The notes under the pieces: generated by a model | Told to the model about the DNA's origin: nothing | Seen by the model: only the letters and a program-made list of their open reading frames with translations | Database searches by the model: none | Translations under genes and position numbers: made by a program | Source: Sphingomonas sp. ID1715 | GTDB taxonomy: Bacteria > Pseudomonadota > Alphaproteobacteria > Sphingomonadales > Sphingomonadaceae | Length of the DNA stretch: 64,000 nt | Assembly: GCF_013044515.1 (NCBI RefSeq) | Contig: NZ_JABEPR010000003.1 | Location: 1-64,000 of the forward strand | Reading direction: 5' to 3' | In this document: positions 7,962 through 16,919 of the stretch, piece after piece | Layout of the letters: each line of letters begins with the position of its first letter | Position numbering within the stretch: the stretch's first letter is position 1

Positions 7962-8579
7962 ATGGCCGTTCATTTCCACGAAGAAGACTTGCCCGCAGGC
8001 GTACTCGCCGAGGGCGCCGTTGCCGTCGACACCGAGACGATGGGCCTCCATTCGCACCGGGACCGGCTCTGCCTCGTGCAGATTTCCGACGGCGGCGGCG
8101 ACGAGCATCTGGTCCGGTTCGGGCCCGCGAGCCGCTATGACGCGCCGAATCTGAAGGCGGTGCTCGCCGATCCGGCGCGGCTGAAGCTGTATCATTTCGC
8201 CCGATTCGATCTGGCCGCGATCGAGCTTTATTTGGGCGTCACCGCCGCCCCCGTCTACTGCACCAAGACGGCGTCGCGCCTCGTGCGCACCTATACCGAT
8301 CGCCACGGCCTCAAGGATCTGGTGCGCGAGCTGGTCGGCCAGGAAATCTCCAAACAGCAGCAAAGCTCCGATTGGGGCGGGCCTGTCCTGAGCGACGCCC
8401 AGAAGGATTATGCCGCCTCGGACGTGCGCTTTCTCCACGCGATGAAGGTCGAGCTCGACAAAAGGCTTGAGCGGGAAGGTCGAACCGCCCTCGCCCAAGC
8501 CTGTTTCGATTTCCTGCCGCACCGGGCCAAGCTCGACCTCGCCGGCTGGCCGGACGTCGACATCTTCGCGCATGTCTGA
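7962..8579 (+). CDS. RNase D-like 3'-5' exonuclease (DEDD family)
   Basis: 205-residue short ribonuclease D-type exonuclease without the HRDC domains of full-length Rnd. The DEDDy residues are visible in VAVDTETMGL (Exo I), FARFDLAAIE (Exo II) and DYAASDVRFL (Exo III). ATG 7962 (MAVHFHEEDLPAG) matches the usual family start; an in-frame ATG at 7947 and one at 7878 are alternatives. Its stop overlaps the start of lptC, so it probably heads the lptC-lptA-lptB-rpoN operon. Confidence 0.9.
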   Translation: MAVHFHEEDLPAGVLAEGAVAVDTETMGLHSHRDRLCLVQISDGGGDEHLVRFGPASRYDAPNLKAVLADPARLKLYHFARFDLAAIELYLGVTAAPVYCTKTASRLVRTYTDRHGLKDLVRELVGQEISKQQQSSDWGGPVLSDAQKDYAASDVRFLHAMKVELDKRLEREGRTALAQACFDFLPHRAKLDLAGWPDVDIFAHV

Positions 8580-9210
8580 AGCCGCCGAACGCTCGCGCGA
8601 TTCGCGCCGGCGCTGGGCAGTGCCGGGCAGCAGCCATGACCGCACCATCCGATTGCTGCGCGTGGCGCTGCCGATGGGGATCGGCGCACTGTTCGCCTTC
8701 CTGTCGATCGCGCCGCTGACGATCGCCGGCGAGATGAGCTTCATGCTCGACAAGAACAAGGTCGAAGTCGCCAAGGAGCGGCTGCGTGTGACCGAGGCAT
8801 TGTATCGTGGCGAAGATGCGAAGGGTCAGTCCTTCGCGCTCCGCGCCGGCTCGGCGGTGCAGGCGACGTCGCGTGAGCCGATCGTGCGGCTTCAGGACCT
8901 CTCGGCCAGCCTGTCGATGCAGGAAGGACCCGCCCTGCTCCGCGCCGACCGCGCCCGCTACGACATGGACAAGGAAGCTGTCGCGGTCGAGGGGCCGGTC
9001 ACCTATCAATCGGCCGATGGCTATCGCCTCGTCACGCGCGACGTGAACGTGGACCTGAAGACCAGGCGCCTCGCCAGCCAGGGGCAGGTCGAAGGGCGCA
9101 TGCCGCTTGGTACCTTCAGCGGTGGCCGCATCTCGGCCGACCTGCCCACCCGGGTCGTGCGGCTGGAAGGCAGGGCGCGCTTGCACATCGTCCAGGGAGC
9201 GGCCAGATGA
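8572..9210 (+). CDS. lptC: LPS export protein LptC
   Basis: 212-residue inner-membrane protein with one N-terminal transmembrane segment (about 34-53, GIGALFAFLSIAPLTIAG) and a periplasmic jelly-roll domain. It relays lipopolysaccharide from LptB2FG to LptA. ATG 8572 overlaps the end of the exonuclease gene by 8 bases, and its stop overlaps lptA as ATGA, indicating translational coupling. Sequence conservation in LptC is low, so the assignment leans on position before lptA-lptB as well as on topology. Confidence 0.9.
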   Translation: MSEAAERSRDSRRRWAVPGSSHDRTIRLLRVALPMGIGALFAFLSIAPLTIAGEMSFMLDKNKVEVAKERLRVTEALYRGEDAKGQSFALRAGSAVQATSREPIVRLQDLSASLSMQEGPALLRADRARYDMDKEAVAVEGPVTYQSADGYRLVTRDVNVDLKTRRLASQGQVEGRMPLGTFSGGRISADLPTRVVRLEGRARLHIVQGAAR

Positions 9211-9758
9211 GCCCGATGCGATCCCGGCTGATCATGGCAAGCACTGCAGGCTTTGCACTGGCCCTGTCCGCCCCGGTGCTGGCGCAGGCGCTCGCCAACC
9301 ACAACACCAATGCGCCGGTCGACGTGGAGGCGGACCGGATCGAAGTGCAGGATCGCGCCGACCGCGCCATATTCTCGGGCAATGTCCGGGTCCGCCAATC
9401 CGACCTGACCATGAACGCGGCGCGGCTGACGGTCGCCTATGCCAATCAGCGCGGCAGCGGCGTCGATATCGAGCGGCTCGACGCCGCCGGCGGCGTGACC
9501 GTGCGCAGCCCCAGCGAGACGGCACGAGGGCAGTTCGCCATCTATGACCTCAACCGGCGCCAGATCACGATGGTCGGCGGCGTGGTGCTGGAGCAGGGTG
9601 CGAATGTGGTGCGCGGCGGCCGGCTGGTGATCGACCTCGACAGCGGCCGCGCCATTGTCGACGGCTCGGCGGCGGGACGCGCGCCCGGCACGGTCAGCAG
9701 CGGCACCGGCGGCCGCGTGACCGGCCGCTTCTCGGTGCCGCAGCGAAAGAATCCCTGA
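9207..9758 (+). CDS. lptA: Periplasmic LPS transport protein LptA
   Basis: 183-residue periplasmic protein with a signal peptide (hydrophobic to about residue 26, cleaved near VLAQA). The OstA/LptA domain is visible in PVDVEADRIEVQDRADRAIF and the repeated beta-strand pattern with VRVRQSDLTMNAARL. LptA oligomers bridge LptC and LptD. The start overlaps the lptC stop (ATGA 9207-9210). Confidence 0.93.
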   Translation: MSPMRSRLIMASTAGFALALSAPVLAQALANHNTNAPVDVEADRIEVQDRADRAIFSGNVRVRQSDLTMNAARLTVAYANQRGSGVDIERLDAAGGVTVRSPSETARGQFAIYDLNRRQITMVGGVVLEQGANVVRGGRLVIDLDSGRAIVDGSAAGRAPGTVSSGTGGRVTGRFSVPQRKNP

Positions 9759-9877
9759 CCTGATCCAGGCGCTTGCATCATTTCGTCGCACCCGCCGCAC
9801 GGCCGCATGCACGAAGCTTGCCAAATGCCCCATCTTTACCGATCAGTAACCCCGATCTGACACCAGCCGGAGCCGGC

Positions 9878-10654
9878 ATGAACGACGTCGCCACCCTTGC
9901 CGCACCGCTCGCGCCCGGTCCCGATGCGGATGCCGGCGGCCTCGCGGTCGTGTCGATCGCCAAGGCCTATGACAAGCGCGTGGTGCTGTCCGACGTGTCG
10001 CTCGCCGTCGGGCGCGGCGAAGTGGTCGGCCTGCTCGGGCCCAACGGCGCTGGCAAGACCACCTGCTTCTATTCGATCATGGGGCTGGTGAAACCGGATT
10101 CCGGCCGCATCATGCTCGACGGGCTCGATATCACCGGCCTGCCCATGTACCGGCGCGCCATCCTTGGCCTTGGCTATCTGCCGCAGGAAACGTCCATCTT
10201 CCGCGGGCTCTCGGTGGAAAAGAACATCCTTGCCGTGCTGGAGCTGGCCGAACCCGATCGCAACGAGCGGGCGGCGCGGCTCGAGCAATTGCTCGACGAA
10301 TTCGGTCTCACGCGTTTGCGCAACGCGCCGGCGATGGGTCTGTCGGGCGGCGAGCGGCGGCGCTGCGAGATCGCGCGCGCGCTCGCGGCCAATCCGTCGA
10401 TCATCCTGATGGACGAGCCGTTCGCGGGCATCGACCCGATCTCGATCGCCGACATTCGCGACCTGGTCTGCCAGCTGAAGAAGCGCGGCATCGGCGTGCT
10501 GATCACCGATCATAATGTCCGCGAGACGCTCGACATCGTCGACCGCGCCTGCATCATCTATGATGGCCGGGTGCTGTTCGCCGGCAGCCCGCAGGCGTTG
10601 GTCGCCGACGAAAATGTCCGCCGCCTCTACCTAGGCGAGCATTTCGAACTGTAG
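9878..10654 (+). CDS. lptB: LPS export ABC transporter ATP-binding protein LptB
   Basis: 258-residue ABC ATPase powering lipopolysaccharide extraction. Walker A is GPNGAGKTT, the Q-loop lies in YLPQETSIFRGLSVEKN, the signature is LSGGERRR and Walker B is IILMDEPFAGIDP; the switch His follows in ITDHNVRETLDIVDRA. These YLPQE and DHNVRET strings are diagnostic of LptB. ATG 9878 gives a 15-20-residue extension before the domain; the frame upstream is unsupported. It follows lptA by 119 bases and precedes rpoN by 2. Confidence 0.96.
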   Translation: MNDVATLAAPLAPGPDADAGGLAVVSIAKAYDKRVVLSDVSLAVGRGEVVGLLGPNGAGKTTCFYSIMGLVKPDSGRIMLDGLDITGLPMYRRAILGLGYLPQETSIFRGLSVEKNILAVLELAEPDRNERAARLEQLLDEFGLTRLRNAPAMGLSGGERRRCEIARALAANPSIILMDEPFAGIDPISIADIRDLVCQLKKRGIGVLITDHNVRETLDIVDRACIIYDGRVLFAGSPQALVADENVRRLYLGEHFEL

Positions 10655-10656
10655 TC

Positions 10657-12168
10657 ATGGCGTCACTCGCGCCTCGCCTCGACCTGCGCCAGTCGCAATC
10701 GCTGGTGATGACGCCGCAGCTGCAGCAGGCGATCAAGCTGCTCGCGCTGTCCAACCTCGAAGTCGAAAGCTTCATCGCCGAAGAGCTGGAGAAGAACCCG
10801 CTGCTCGAGACCGGCGGTGAGGAGCGCGCCCCTGCCGAGCCGGCCGACTTCGAAGGCGGCGAGGAGTGGGACGGCGAGAGCGCGCCCGAGCCGGTCACCG
10901 CCGATCGCCTCGTCGAACATGGCGACGGCGTCAGCGACTCTCCGCTCGACGTGGATTTCGTCGCCGAGACCTTTCATCATGACGGCCCGTCCGACAGCCA
11001 CCTGGACGGCTCGCTGGGAATGGGTGGCAGCAGCGGCGGCTTGGGTGGGGAGGAGGCGATCGACTTCGATAGCTTCGGCGCCCCCGCCGAGACACTGCAG
11101 GAGCATCTGCTTGCCCAAGCGGGCGAGCGGCTGTCCGGCACCGACCATGCGATCGCCGTCTGGCTGATCGGCCAGATCGACGAAGCCGGCTACCTCGCCG
11201 TCGACTTGATCGAGGTCGCGCATCAGGCCGGTGCGCCGCTCCAGCGCGTCGAGCAGATACTCGGTGTCGTCCAGAGCTTCGATCCCACCGGCGTCGGTGC
11301 GCGCAACCTCGCCGAGTGCCTGGCGCTGCAGGCGAAGGAAGCGGACCGCTATGATCCGTGCATGGCGCGGCTGATCGCCAATCTCGATCTGGTCGCCGCC
11401 GGGAAACTGCCGCAGCTCAAGCGCATCTGCCAAGTCGACGACGAGGACCTGGCCGACATGATCCGCGAACTGCGCGGCTATGATCCCAAACCCGGACTGA
11501 GGTTCGGGGCCGCGCGCACCGAGACCGTGGTGCCCGACCTGTTCGTCGCCAAACGGCCGATCGGCTGGGCAATCGAGCTGAACGCCGCGACATTGCCCAA
11601 GCTGCTCGTCAACCGCCGCTATTATGCCGAACTCGCCTCGGGCCCGCAGGACAAGTCGTCCAAGGCGTGGCTAACCGAATGCCTGCACAGCGCGAACTGG
11701 CTGATCAAGGCGCTCGACCAGCGGCAGCGCACGATCATCAAGGTCGCGACCGAAATCGTGAAGCAGCAGGAAACGTTCTTCCTGAAGGGCGTGGAGCATC
11801 TGAAGCCGCTCACCCTGCGCCAGGTCGCCGAAGTGATCGGCATGCATGAATCGACCGTCAGCCGCGTGACGTCGAACAAATATCTGAGCTGCGCGCGGGG
11901 GCTGTTCGAGCTCAAATATTTCTTCACCTCGGGCATCCAGTCGGCGGATGGCGGCGATGCGGTGTCGGCCGAGGCGGTCAAGAGCGCGATCAAGGGCTTG
12001 ATTTCCGCCGAGCAGCCGGACGCGATCCTGTCGGACGACACGCTCGTCGATCTGCTCAAGGCCAAAGGGTTCGATATCGCGCGGCGCACGGTCGCGAAGT
12101 ATCGGGAAGCAATGGGCATCGGCTCTTCGGTCCAGCGCCGCCGGCAGAAGGCGTTGCGGGCCGCCTGA
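10657..12168 (+). CDS. rpoN: RNA polymerase sigma-54 factor
   Basis: 503-residue sigma-54. Region I is the Gln/Leu-rich [20 protein letters not shown] needed for enhancer response; an acidic region II follows (about 48-140). The core-binding domain and the DNA-binding HTH ([18 protein letters not shown]) come next. The RpoN box is [10 protein letters not shown] near residue 480, which contacts the -24 element. It sits two bases after lptB, a standard proteobacterial arrangement. Candidate targets in this window are the flagellar promoters near 31.7 kb. Confidence 0.97.
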   Translation: MASLAPRLDLRQSQSLVMTPQLQQAIKLLALSNLEVESFIAEELEKNPLLETGGEERAPAEPADFEGGEEWDGESAPEPVTADRLVEHGDGVSDSPLDVDFVAETFHHDGPSDSHLDGSLGMGGSSGGLGGEEAIDFDSFGAPAETLQEHLLAQAGERLSGTDHAIAVWLIGQIDEAGYLAVDLIEVAHQAGAPLQRVEQILGVVQSFDPTGVGARNLAECLALQAKEADRYDPCMARLIANLDLVAAGKLPQLKRICQVDDEDLADMIRELRGYDPKPGLRFGAARTETVVPDLFVAKRPIGWAIELNAATLPKLLVNRRYYAELASGPQDKSSKAWLTECLHSANWLIKALDQRQRTIIKVATEIVKQQETFFLKGVEHLKPLTLRQVAEVIGMHESTVSRVTSNKYLSCARGLFELKYFFTSGIQSADGGDAVSAEAVKSAIKGLISAEQPDAILSDDTLVDLLKAKGFDIARRTVAKYREAMGIGSSVQRRRQKALRAA

Positions 12169-12242
12169 CGCGCTCTTTACCCGCCGGTAACTCCCTACCA
12201 TTTATCGTTAACGCATCACGGCCCTTTGAGTGGGATGGATTG

Positions 12243-13571
12243 ATGCGTAAGCTTCGGAACTACAGCGCTTTCAGCCTTGGGCTGGTCCTCGCGGCCTGCG
12301 GCGGCGGCGGGAGCAGCGTCGGTTCCGCCGGCTCGCCCGCGCCCGTCCCGGCGCCGAGCCCTACGCCCACTCCGACTCCTACGCCAACACCAACTCCGGC
12401 TCCGACGCCGACGCCGACGCCGACACCCACTCCGAGTCCCTCGCCGACTCCGACTCCGACGCCAACGCCGGCACCGACACCGACGCCGACGCCCACTCCG
12501 AGTCCAGCGCCGACTCCGAGTCCAGCGCCGACTCCGACTCCGACTCCGACTCCGACGCCAACGCCAACGCCAACGCCGGCACCGACACCAACGCCGACGC
12601 CGACCCCAGCTCCGACGCCGACGCCAACTCCGACTCCGACTCCGACCCCGACTCCGGCGCCGACGCCCGCACCGACTCCGACGCCGACCCCAACTCCGAC
12701 TCCGGCGCCGACGCCCACGCCCACGCCCACGCCCACGCCCACGCCGAGCAACTCGACGTTGCCGCTGGTGCACAGCGAAACGTTCCAGGCGCTTGGTGCA
12801 CGCGTGGGGTCCACGGTGACGCGGGCGGACGGCACCGCATCGGCCGTGAGTTCATCCTCGGCGGACTTTTCCGGTGGGGTCAGCCTGTCCTATGACTCGA
12901 CGACCGGCGCCTATACGGTGCGGGAAGCGGGCGGCGGCACGGCGACGTTCCTGCCGGCGAGCAAGAATCCAAGCGCCAGCGACGCGACCGTGACGGTATA
13001 CAACAAGGCATCTGGCAACCGCACCGATCAGCTGGTGCTGTTCAATCCGGGCGCGTCCAATCCGAAAATGGCGCTTAGCTATGTCAGCTACGGCATTTGG
13101 CAGCAGGTAACCGACAATGGCGCGACCTTAGGCGTCGCCCAGCAATATCTGCTCTATGGCATTCGCCAGGCGGCCGACCAGCCGAGCACCGGCTCGGCCT
13201 CCTACACGACCCTCGTCGACGGCCTCTGGGCCAATCCCGACGGCGTCTATTCGCTGGGCGGGACCAGCAGCTTCACGGCGAATTTCGCTGCCAAGACGGT
13301 AGCGACGACGCTCGACCTGGTCGGAAAGCATGTCAGCACCGGCGTTTCGAAGACGCTCGGCCAGTTCAACGGCAGCGGCACGATTGCGACGCTCGGCGGC
13401 GGCTTCAGCGGCACGCTGACTCACCAGGGCACCGACATCGACGGCAATATCTACAGCGGCAACTTCGCTGGCGCCTTCTTCGGGCCGCAGGGTCAGGAAA
13501 TGGGGTACACCTTCAACCTGACCGGCAACGGCGGCGCTGCCGTCGGCGCCGTCGTCGGCAAGTCGAACTAG
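12243..13571 (+). CDS. TbpB-like surface lipoprotein with long Pro-Thr linker (candidate Slam substrate)
   Basis: 442-residue predicted lipoprotein. Residues 1-18 form a signal peptide ending in the lipobox LAAC (Cys19), followed by Gly-rich CGGGGSS, which favours outer-membrane sorting. Residues about 35-165 are almost pure Pro-Thr with some Pro-Ala and Pro-Ser. The C-terminal 270 residues form a transferrin-binding-protein-B-like beta-barrel domain; the hallmark is [19 protein letters not shown] near the end. The stop is 10 bases before a DUF560 (Slam) gene, so it is most likely its exported cargo. The ligand is unknown. ATG 12243 is preferred over the TTG just before it. Confidence 0.82.
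   Translation: MRKLRNYSAFSLGLVLAACGGGGSSVGSAGSPAPVPAPSPTPTPTPTPTPTPAPTPTPTPTPTPSPSPTPTPTPTPAPTPTPTPTPSPAPTPSPAPTPTPTPTPTPTPTPTPAPTPTPTPTPAPTPTPTPTPTPTPTPAPTPAPTPTPTPTPTPAPTPTPTPTPTPTPSNSTLPLVHSETFQALGARVGSTVTRADGTASAVSSSSADFSGGVSLSYDSTTGAYTVREAGGGTATFLPASKNPSASDATVTVYNKASGNRTDQLVLFNPGASNPKMALSYVSYGIWQQVTDNGATLGVAQQYLLYGIRQAADQPSTGSASYTTLVDGLWANPDGVYSLGGTSSFTANFAAKTVATTLDLVGKHVSTGVSKTLGQFNGSGTIATLGGGFSGTLTHQGTDIDGNIYSGNFAGAFFGPQGQEMGYTFNLTGNGGAAVGAVVGKSN
12358..12748 (+). repeat. CCNACN hexanucleotide repeat tract (Pro-Thr)
   Basis: About 390 bases of near-tandem 6-bp units (mainly CCGACG, CCGACT, CCAACG and CCCACG) with interspersed CCGGCG and CCGAGT units. Because units are a multiple of three, slippage would lengthen or shorten the linker without frameshift. 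The opposite strand is also open and would give Val-Gly repeats, which is an artefact. Confidence 0.85.
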
Positions 13572-13581
13572 CCGTTCGCTC

Positions 13582-14931
13582 ATGCGTGCCATGCCGGGCC
13601 TCCGGATGCTCTCCGGAGCCATTCTGGTCGCCTGCGCAACGCCCCTGCTCGCGCAGGCGCCGGCGCCCGCCTGCGATCACGAAGCCGGCTGCGCCACCGG
13701 CCTGACCGCGCCCGACATCTTCGCGCTCGCGGAGCGCTATGCCGCGGCGAAGCGCCTGCCGGACGCGGAAACACTGCTGCGCGGCCTGATCCGCGATCCC
13801 GATCCGGACTATCGCGCCGAAGCCCGCTTCCGCCTGTCGATCCTGCGCGAGGCACAGGGGGATCGGCGCGGCGCCATCGAATGGCTGAAAGCCCTGCTCG
13901 ACGAAAAGCCCAATGCTGGTCGGCCGCGGCTCGAACTCGCGCGGTTGCTGGCGGCCGAAGGCGACGAGGCCGGCGCGCGGCGCGAGTTGCGGCGGGCAGG
14001 CGCCGCCGGACTGCCGGACGAGGTGGCGCGCGTCGTCGATCGCTTTGCAACCGCGCTGCGATCGGTGCGGCCCATCGGCGGCGCCGTCGAGATCGCCATA
14101 GCGCCGGACAGCAATATCAACCGTGCGACCACGCAAGAGCGGGTGGACACGGTGGTCGCCCCGCTGACGCTCAGCCGCGATGCGCGTGCGACTTCCGGCA
14201 TCGGCGTATCGTTGTCGCTGCAAGGCTTCGCCCGCGCCGACCTGACCGACGATATCGCGCTGCTCAGCCGCGCCTCGGCCCGTGCCGACCTCTACGGCAA
14301 GTCGCGCTTCAACGACGTGGTGGTGACGCTCGCCAGCGGCCCCGAATTCCGGCTCGGCGGCGCGCGCCTACGCCCGGCCGCCATCGCCCAACGCCGCTGG
14401 TTCGGCGGCGATCTCTATTCGGAAAGCTATGGCGGCTCGCTCAATCTGCTGAAGCCGCTCGACCGCGTGAGCCAGTTCGAGGGCGAACTCACGATCCTCG
14501 ACTCGCACTATAGGAGCGCCTCGGTTCAGGACGGCACACTGGCCGATTTGAACATCGCCTATGACCGCGCTTTCTCGCCGCGGTTCAGCACCCGCGCCGC
14601 GATTCGGATCACGCGGCAGGATGCGCGTGCGGGCTTCCTCGCGACTACCAGCGGCGGCATCGACCTGCTCGCCTCACGCGCCTTCGGCAAGCAGCTCGCC
14701 TATGTGCAGCTGAGCGGGTCCAGGCTAGGCGCCGACGCGCCCTACCCGCTGTTCGGCGTCACCAGAAGGGACACGCGTTTCGACGTGACTGGCGGCCTGG
14801 TCCTGCGCCGGTTCAGCTGGCGCGGCCTGGCGCCGCTCATCCGCGTGACGCACAGCCGCAGCGACTCGACGATCCCGATCTTCGACTTCAAGCGGACGCG
14901 CGTCGAGTTCGCCCTCAGCCGCGAATTCTAG
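13582..14931 (+). CDS. Slam-type surface lipoprotein assembly protein (DUF560), type XI secretion
   Basis: 449 residues: signal peptide (about 1-24, ...TPLLAQ), a TPR-rich periplasmic domain (about 45-160, including AEARFRLSILREAQGDRRGA) and a DUF560 outer-membrane beta-barrel (about 165-449) rich in alternating strands and ending FKRTRVEFALSREF with a C-terminal Phe. Characterised Slam proteins move lipoproteins such as TbpB across the outer membrane to the cell surface. Pairing 10 bases after a TbpB-like lipoprotein gene strongly supports this. No TonB-dependent receptor is adjacent, so a metal or heme uptake role is not shown. Confidence 0.83.
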   Translation: MRAMPGLRMLSGAILVACATPLLAQAPAPACDHEAGCATGLTAPDIFALAERYAAAKRLPDAETLLRGLIRDPDPDYRAEARFRLSILREAQGDRRGAIEWLKALLDEKPNAGRPRLELARLLAAEGDEAGARRELRRAGAAGLPDEVARVVDRFATALRSVRPIGGAVEIAIAPDSNINRATTQERVDTVVAPLTLSRDARATSGIGVSLSLQGFARADLTDDIALLSRASARADLYGKSRFNDVVVTLASGPEFRLGGARLRPAAIAQRRWFGGDLYSESYGGSLNLLKPLDRVSQFEGELTILDSHYRSASVQDGTLADLNIAYDRAFSPRFSTRAAIRITRQDARAGFLATTSGGIDLLASRAFGKQLAYVQLSGSRLGADAPYPLFGVTRRDTRFDVTGGLVLRRFSWRGLAPLIRVTHSRSDSTIPIFDFKRTRVEFALSREF

Positions 14932-14941
14932 GCGACGCGGA

Positions 14942-15685
14942 TCAGGCGCCAGCCGCCTTCAGCTGTGGCTCGAGCTTGTCCCAGGTGCCGGTATTCTCCA
15001 GCATCTTGCCGTTGAGGATGAAGGTCGGCGTGCCGACGAAGCCGGGCATCTCGTTCGCGGTCTTCTGCATCGCCACGAGCTGGTCGAGCGCGGCCTTATC
15101 GGCGAAGCACTGATCGAGCTTCGACTGCGGCACGCCGCGCTGCTTGGCGAACTGGTCGATCCCGAGCATGGCCGCCAGCGACTTGAATTGCTCGGCAGGC
15201 TGCAGGCCCTGCAGCCGCTGCAGCTCCGCCTGCGGCAGGCCCTGGATCTTGGTCATGATCTCCGACTGCTGCTCGAACGCCTGCTCGGTCATCGCAAAAT
15301 AGGTGGCCGGACCATTGCAGCGGCTGACCAGGGTGGCGGTCATGTCGATCGGATCGCGCACATAATTGCGCACTTCGAGGCTGAGCGTGCCCTTCTTCAC
15401 ATAGTCCTGCAGCTTGGCGTAGCCGGTCTCCGCGAACTCCTTGCAGTGCGGGCAGGTGAGCGAGAGATATTCGACCAGCTTCACCGGCGCGTTCGGATTG
15501 CCCATGACGAAGCCGCCATCGGCGGTCTGGCTGACGACCTGCGTCCATTCCTGTCCGGCCGGCGGCGCAACCGTCCCCGCGGCGGCCGAGCCGTTGGCGG
15601 GAGCCGTCGCATTGTCCGCACCCTTGTTGCAGCCGGCAAGCGCCAGCGCGGCGGCGCCGAGCGCCAGCAGGTGAGCTTTGGTCAT
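14942..15685 (-). CDS. DsbA-family thioredoxin-like lipoprotein
   Basis: 247-residue predicted periplasmic lipoprotein; signal peptide with lipobox ALAGC (Cys19). The thioredoxin fold carries the redox pair C78-P-H-C81 and the cis-Pro region GFVGTPTFILNG. This CPHC type is seen in DsbA and in alphaproteobacterial DsbA-like oxidases. It lies 11 bases after a second DsbA-like gene in the same direction and converges with the Slam gene. A role in disulfide formation in envelope proteins is likely; the substrate is unknown. Confidence 0.88.
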   Translation of the reverse strand: MTKAHLLALGAAALALAGCNKGADNATAPANGSAAAGTVAPPAGQEWTQVVSQTADGGFVMGNPNAPVKLVEYLSLTCPHCKEFAETGYAKLQDYVKKGTLSLEVRNYVRDPIDMTATLVSRCNGPATYFAMTEQAFEQQSEIMTKIQGLPQAELQRLQGLQPAEQFKSLAAMLGIDQFAKQRGVPQSKLDQCFADKAALDQLVAMQKTANEMPGFVGTPTFILNGKMLENTGTWDKLEPQLKAAGA

Positions 15686-15696
15686 CTAAGTCTCCG

Positions 15697-16365
15697 TCAC
15701 TTGGTCTTGAGCCTGGGCTCGAGCGCGGCCCAGCTGGTGGCATCCGGCACATCCGCGCCGTTCACGAGGAAATGCGGCGTGCCGGGGATCGAGCGGGTCT
15801 GCCACGCTTCCTGCGTCATCGCCATCACCGGCCGCTGCTGGGCCGTGTTGGCCAGACAGGCATCGACCTGCGTTTGCGAAAGCCGGACGATCGAACCAAG
15901 TCCTGCGCCCTTGGCGAGCATCTTCACGCGATCCGGTCCAGGCGCCTTTTCGAGCGCATCCTGATTGGCCTGGGCGTAGCTGACGCCCTTGCCGAACCAT
16001 TGCTCCTGCGTGGCGAACAGCTTCTCGTGCGCCGCGAAAAAGCGGGTGGGTCCAGTGCAGCGCGCGAGCAGGGTCGCGGCGAGGTCGATCGGATCGCGCA
16101 CCGCGTGGCGCACTTCCACCGCCGTCGATCCGCTCGCGACGTAACGCGACTTGAGCGGCGCGCTCGCTTCGTTGGTGAAGTGCGCGCAATGGCTGCAGGT
16201 ATAGCTCACATATTCGACCAGCCGGGTCTTCGCGGCGGGGTTGCCGAGCACGAACGCGCCTTGCGCAGTCTGCGTCACGCGCTTGGTCCAGTCGACCGCG
16301 GCCGGTTTGGCGCCCACCAGCACGAACGCCGCGACCAGGACGCCGGCAATCACACCCACTCTCAC
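15697..16365 (-). CDS. DsbA-family thioredoxin-like protein (CSHC)
   Basis: 222 residues with an N-terminal hydrophobic signal or anchor (about 4-20). The active-site pair is C57-S-H-C60, and the cis-Pro loop is SIPGTPHFLVNG. About one third of residues match the downstream paralogue, including RDPIDxxATL, which suggests an old tandem duplication. Its start overlaps the stop of the DUF721 gene (ATGA), so all three genes form one leftward operon. Confidence 0.87.
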   Translation of the reverse strand: MRVGVIAGVLVAAFVLVGAKPAAVDWTKRVTQTAQGAFVLGNPAAKTRLVEYVSYTCSHCAHFTNEASAPLKSRYVASGSTAVEVRHAVRDPIDLAATLLARCTGPTRFFAAHEKLFATQEQWFGKGVSYAQANQDALEKAPGPDRVKMLAKGAGLGSIVRLSQTQVDACLANTAQQRPVMAMTQEAWQTRSIPGTPHFLVNGADVPDATSWAALEPRLKTK

Positions 16366-16883
16366 GCTTTCACTCTCCCGAGCACGGGGATGGTCTCACT
16401 GGTCGCGATGCCGCGGGCGAGCGATTCGAGTACCGCCCGCAGCTCGGGATCGCCGACCGACCGCAGCGATTCGCCCAGTTCCTGCGGCACCGGCTCAAGC
16501 TTCGGGGGCTGCGGCTTCAGCGCGGGCCTTGCGACGACGCCCTGCCGGATCGCCACGCGCGCCACGGCGGGGTAGCCGAAAAAGCGGTTCACCCGCTCGA
16601 CGATCTCCGGCAGCACATGCTGCATCATCGGCGCATGAGCGCCGGCAACGGTCAGCGTCAGCGTGCCGTCCGAGCGCTTGCCCTGCGGAAAGCGGATCGA
16701 TTCGGGGGCAGACACGCCCGCATAGCGCTGGCCGACAATCTCGCCCCAGCGGCTGACGATCGAATGCTGGACGAAGCCGAACTTGCGGAACGAAGCGCGG
16801 CCGGCATCGGGCAGCAATTCGGCGACGCTGCGCGCGCGGCCGCCGCGCGCTGCCTCGTCCTTGGTGACCTTCTTGCCGCTCAT
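16362..16883 (-). CDS. DUF721/DciA-like protein
   Basis: 173-residue DUF721 protein. The core domain has RWGEIVGQRYAGVSAPESIR and SDGTLTLTVAGAHAPMMQHVLPEIVERVN (read as two pieces), typical of the family. DciA, a member in other bacteria, loads the replicative helicase DnaB; whether this alphaproteobacterial copy does so is inferred. ATG 16883 gives the usual start MSGKK. It is divergent from mutY (37 bases) and coupled to the DsbA-like genes. Confidence 0.8.
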   Translation of the reverse strand: MSGKKVTKDEAARGGRARSVAELLPDAGRASFRKFGFVQHSIVSRWGEIVGQRYAGVSAPESIRFPQGKRSDGTLTLTVAGAHAPMMQHVLPEIVERVNRFFGYPAVARVAIRQGVVARPALKPQPPKLEPVPQELGESLRSVGDPELRAVLESLARGIATSETIPVLGRVKA

Positions 16884-16919
16884 CGGCCTGTCGTTTGCCA
16901 CGCTTCCGATGAACCGTCC

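Noticed and set aside
12358-12748. CRISPR array
   Set aside because: Repeats are 6-bp coding units without spacers; no cas genes in the window.
12260-12835. Val-Gly repeat frame on the minus strand
   Set aside because: Mirror of the Pro-Thr hexamer tract; no start signal or homology.
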